A stretch of DNA of 64,000 bases from the NCBI RefSeq assembly GCF_900156395.1, contig NZ_FTNL01000009.1:1-64000 (forward strand). The letters are read 5' to 3'. The notes under the pieces are model-generated. The model was not told the DNA's origin, searched no databases, and saw only the letters and a list, made by a program, of their open reading frames with translations. Below are positions 61,931-64,000 of this stretch, piece after piece. A program made the translations under genes and the position numbers. How positions within the stretch are numbered: position 1 is the first letter of the stretch; the number at the start of each line of letters is the position of its first letter. The stretch is from Fluoribacter gormanii. GTDB lineage: Bacteria; Pseudomonadota; Gammaproteobacteria; Legionellales; Legionellaceae.

Positions 61931-62917
61931 TCAAACCTTATAAAACCCTTCAGAATTACTGATATTCCATTGCTTCCACGTTCCTTGATATCCCTTCAAA
62001 CGCTGTTGAGCAAACTGATAAAAATGAGCAAGGAACAAGACTCTCTGCTCGTAATAAGGAGTAAGGTAAGGCTCTGCTCGATTGACTTCAAACAAATTAT
62101 AATAAGGAGGTATAGATGCGTGTCGTGCAATAATTTCTTCAAAACTCACTTTATCTGCATTTTTTAACATGTCATAAATCACAAAAAAGCTCGTTGTCCG
62201 CCCTTTACCACCTCTGCAATGAATGTGAAACCAAGTATCTTTTGGCGCATTTTTTATTATGGTTAAAAATGCATCGACTTCTGAATCAGACGGTGCACTG
62301 TGATCCGTAACGTATAATCGATGATATTCAAAACCTAATTTTGAAACGATGTCCGCCTCATTTTTTATCTTTTTTACCAGGACGCTTTTACCACTAGAAA
62401 ACTCCTTGGCAGCGAACTGTTGCGAAGAGAGAATTCCACTTATTTTTTTTTGAGTTTTTAATGAACTGAGCCAATTTTCCTGATCTGCAAGACTTTGGGC
62501 ATTTGTTTTTCCGCGATTTATCCAGTCATATTCACTTACTAATGTAATCGCTCTGCCATTAAGATAGCCATGGCTTTCCTGGCGTAAATCCAACACCAGC
62601 ACTGGTTTATTCCGTAAATGTCCATGCCTGGCAATATAGTCAGAAATATCTTTCCATCCCTTCTCACTCGGCTCTTCACTACCAGACATGGTCAATTCAC
62701 TAATACCCAATATATTGCCTTGATACGCATTGGCAATCATAGAGGTATCACGTAACCATTTTAATGGAGAAGATGAACGTTCACTGTCTTGCACAATACA
62801 GGGATTATGGATACTCGCATCACATATCCTTGTTTCTGTGTTTGTTTTCGCGAAAGATAATCCCTGAACTAACAATAGAACATTGGAAATAATGGTAATG
62901 TGCTTCAAATAGGTCAT
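61931..62917 (-). CDS. Exported CX5R (PTP-like/phytase-like) phosphatase
   Basis: The 328-residue protein has a signal peptide ([23 protein letters not shown], about 1-23). The P-loop [11 protein letters not shown] carries the catalytic Cys234 and Arg240. An upstream SLAD-type acidic loop and DHSAPSD may supply the general acid. [20 protein letters not shown] follows. The pattern matches cysteine phytase-like (PTP-like inositol phosphatase) proteins; L. pneumophila LppA, a translocated phytase, has the same HCxxGxGRT type. The signal peptide argues for Sec export followed by type II secretion rather than Dot/Icm. The ATG at 62917 behind AAGGGG is preferred over one 8 codons upstream. Confidence 0.85.
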   Translation of the reverse strand: MTYLKHITIISNVLLLVQGLSFAKTNTETRICDASIHNPCIVQDSERSSSPLKWLRDTSMIANAYQGNILGISELTMSGSEEPSEKGWKDISDYIARHGHLRNKPVLVLDLRQESHGYLNGRAITLVSEYDWINRGKTNAQSLADQENWLSSLKTQKKISGILSSQQFAAKEFSSGKSVLVKKIKNEADIVSKLGFEYHRLYVTDHSAPSDSEVDAFLTIIKNAPKDTWFHIHCRGGKGRTTSFFVIYDMLKNADKVSFEEIIARHASIPPYYNLFEVNRAEPYLTPYYEQRVLFLAHFYQFAQQRLKGYQGTWKQWNISNSEGFYKV

Positions 62918-63057
62918 CCATAACCCCTTAACAAGAAACATAATCCATTCTATGTTAATATTTTTTCCTACTGCAAGACCATTGGGTTAAAATTTATCAG
63001 GTTTATTATCAATTAATCTGCTGATGTACCTTTTCGACTCGGCAGGCCACATGAGGA

Positions 63058-63879
63058 CTATCTATCAAGTATTTGCTTGAAGTGCGCGCCACAATAAACA
63101 TTAATAAAATGAACAACCGCTTGCGCAAAATGAGCATTCCATAAGTTCTGATGCCCTTTATCTGAAAACTCAATCCATTCCTTAGGCTGGTTAGCTTGAT
63201 TAAACAAAGCTAAACCTTGATTATAAGGTACAACTTCATCCAGCTTCCCATGTAACATTAAGATGGGAACATGAATTTTTTGAATGCGTGATAAAGAATC
63301 ATACCTGTCAATCATGGGCATTGGTAACCAGGAATAATGAAAGCGAGCCAGGGCCGTTAATGAGGTATATGGCGATTGCAGCACTAAAGCGCACACAGGA
63401 AATTCTATAGCCATTTGTGTTGCCACCCCGGTTCCTAATGATTCCCCGTAGAGCACAATATTCTTTCCCTCAATACCCCGTTGTTGTAAAAATTGCATTG
63501 CGGCTCGCGCATCCTGATATAATCCTGATTCAGTTGGCTTTCCCGAGTTTCCTCCATACCCACGATATTCAAGTAATAACACGCCAAAACCTTCTGAGAG
63601 GAACTGACGAACAAGAGGCATCCGATAACCAATATGCCCTGCATTTCCATGTAAATAGAGAATTACTGGTTTCTTATCCACTGGGGGTTTATACCAAGAA
63701 CTTAAAGTCAATCCATTCACGACAGGGATTTTAATAATTTGCATGTCTTCAGCTTGAAAATCTTGCAAATTAGGTTTTTCAGAAGATGGAAAATAAATGA
63801 AATAACGTTGCCAGAAATATGCCACGGTAGCAATTAAAATAAAAAGAATGAGAACCAGTAACCATTGCTTTTGCATCAT
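63058..63879 (-). CDS. Membrane-anchored alpha/beta hydrolase (BEM46/ABHD13 type)
   Basis: The 273-residue protein has a single N-terminal membrane helix (about 6-25) and an alpha/beta hydrolase domain: LYLHGNAGHIGYRMPL (oxyanion), LLEYRGYGGNSGKPTESGLYQD, nucleophile Ser in YGESLGTGV, Asp in HGKLDEVVPYNQG, and His in SDKGHQNLW. This is the layout of BEM46/ABHD13 serine hydrolases, anchored to the inner membrane with the catalytic domain probably periplasmic. Substrate unknown. It precedes the exported phosphatase on the same strand. Confidence 0.88.
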   Translation of the reverse strand: MMQKQWLLVLILFILIATVAYFWQRYFIYFPSSEKPNLQDFQAEDMQIIKIPVVNGLTLSSWYKPPVDKKPVILYLHGNAGHIGYRMPLVRQFLSEGFGVLLLEYRGYGGNSGKPTESGLYQDARAAMQFLQQRGIEGKNIVLYGESLGTGVATQMAIEFPVCALVLQSPYTSLTALARFHYSWLPMPMIDRYDSLSRIQKIHVPILMLHGKLDEVVPYNQGLALFNQANQPKEWIEFSDKGHQNLWNAHFAQAVVHFINVYCGAHFKQILDR

Positions 63880-63893
63880 TATTTCATCTAGAT

Positions 63894-64000
63894 TTATTGG
63901 TTTGATTGTAAAAACGGATAATCCGTATAACCTTTTGCACTCCCCCCGTATAAAGTCGCACGATCTAATTCATTCAATGGCGCATTTTTTCTAAATCGCA
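63894..64000 (-). CDS. Old yellow enzyme (NemA-like) C-terminal end, partial
   Basis: On the minus strand the last 35 codons before TAA 63894 read NAPLNELDRATLYGGSAKG followed by YTDYPFL. This is the diagnostic C-terminus of NemA/OYE-type FMN-dependent ene-reductases. The remaining ~330 residues lie beyond the window edge. The gene is upstream of the alpha/beta hydrolase on the same strand, 15 bp away, so they may be co-transcribed. Confidence 0.85.
   Translation of the reverse strand, partial: RFRKNAPLNELDRATLYGGSAKGYTDYPFLQSNQ

Noticed and set aside
1-64000. tRNA, rRNA, prophage or integrated conjugative element
   Set aside because: No tRNA cloverleaf, rRNA stretch, integrase, phage structural gene or att-like pair was recognised while reading the window.

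Overview
The window looks like part of the chromosome of a Legionella or a close relative (order Legionellales). This rests on the AT-rich DNA, ordinary gammaproteobacterial housekeeping genes (parE, lhr, pncB/pncA, yjbQ, yggU, yjdM, a DedA protein), and many large coiled-coil or eukaryote-like proteins of the kind secreted by Dot/Icm systems. No rRNA or species marker is present, so the genus is an inference. No tRNA, rRNA, CRISPR array or intact insertion sequence was seen.

Layout. 1-600: an IS66 transposase remnant next to a GIY-YIG endonuclease gene. 800-4000: a YdcF/SanA-like protein, a 160 bp inverted-repeat (MITE-like) element flanked by TA, two tandem secreted paralogues and an unknown 423-residue protein. 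4300-6350: a pncB-pncA nicotinate salvage operon. 6540-13900: a protein with a domain like plant IQM proteins, the long helicase Lhr, three small unknown genes and a decayed chloramphenicol-phosphotransferase-like gene. 14000-15660: an AI-2E-type exporter with a translationally coupled 17-codon leader, and a VOC protein. 15700-21100: two effector-like proteins, one with about six tandem ~100-residue repeats. 21300-25600: an envelope-glycan module (GT2-GtrA fusion, GT39 transferase, polysaccharide deacetylase). 25600-27400: small conserved housekeeping genes.

27500-39700 is a block of four minus-strand genes: an ankyrin-like protein, two coiled-coil/helical proteins and a 2766-residue giant whose centre is a recognisable SecA-type motor with its nucleotide-binding motifs eroded. 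39700-45200: an orphan fused oligopeptide ABC ATPase, parE, a VOC protein and a DedA protein. 45260-46840 encodes an OTU-type (LOT-like) deubiquitinase candidate. 46950-48920 is a bufferin-type RiPP operon: a Cys-rich exported precursor, an MNIO (DUF692) maturase and its DUF2063 partner, with a hairpin between precursor and maturase.

49000-64000: an M20-peptidase relic, a cNMP-binding/patatin lipase, a peptide deformylase with a signal peptide, a GNAT acetyltransferase, a HAD phosphatase, a histidine-phosphatase effector candidate, a nitroreductase, a SulP transporter preceded by an unlisted 45-residue membrane peptide, a coupled isochorismatase-like/FUSC pair, an outer-membrane transporter-like protein, an FAD monooxygenase, an exported CX5R phosphatase, an alpha/beta hydrolase and the 3' end of an old-yellow-enzyme gene.

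The most interesting items are the degenerate SecA-like giant and its gene cluster, the bufferin operon, the OTU, IQM-like and histidine-phosphatase effector candidates, and a family of CCTGGGT/ACCCAGG intergenic hairpins.
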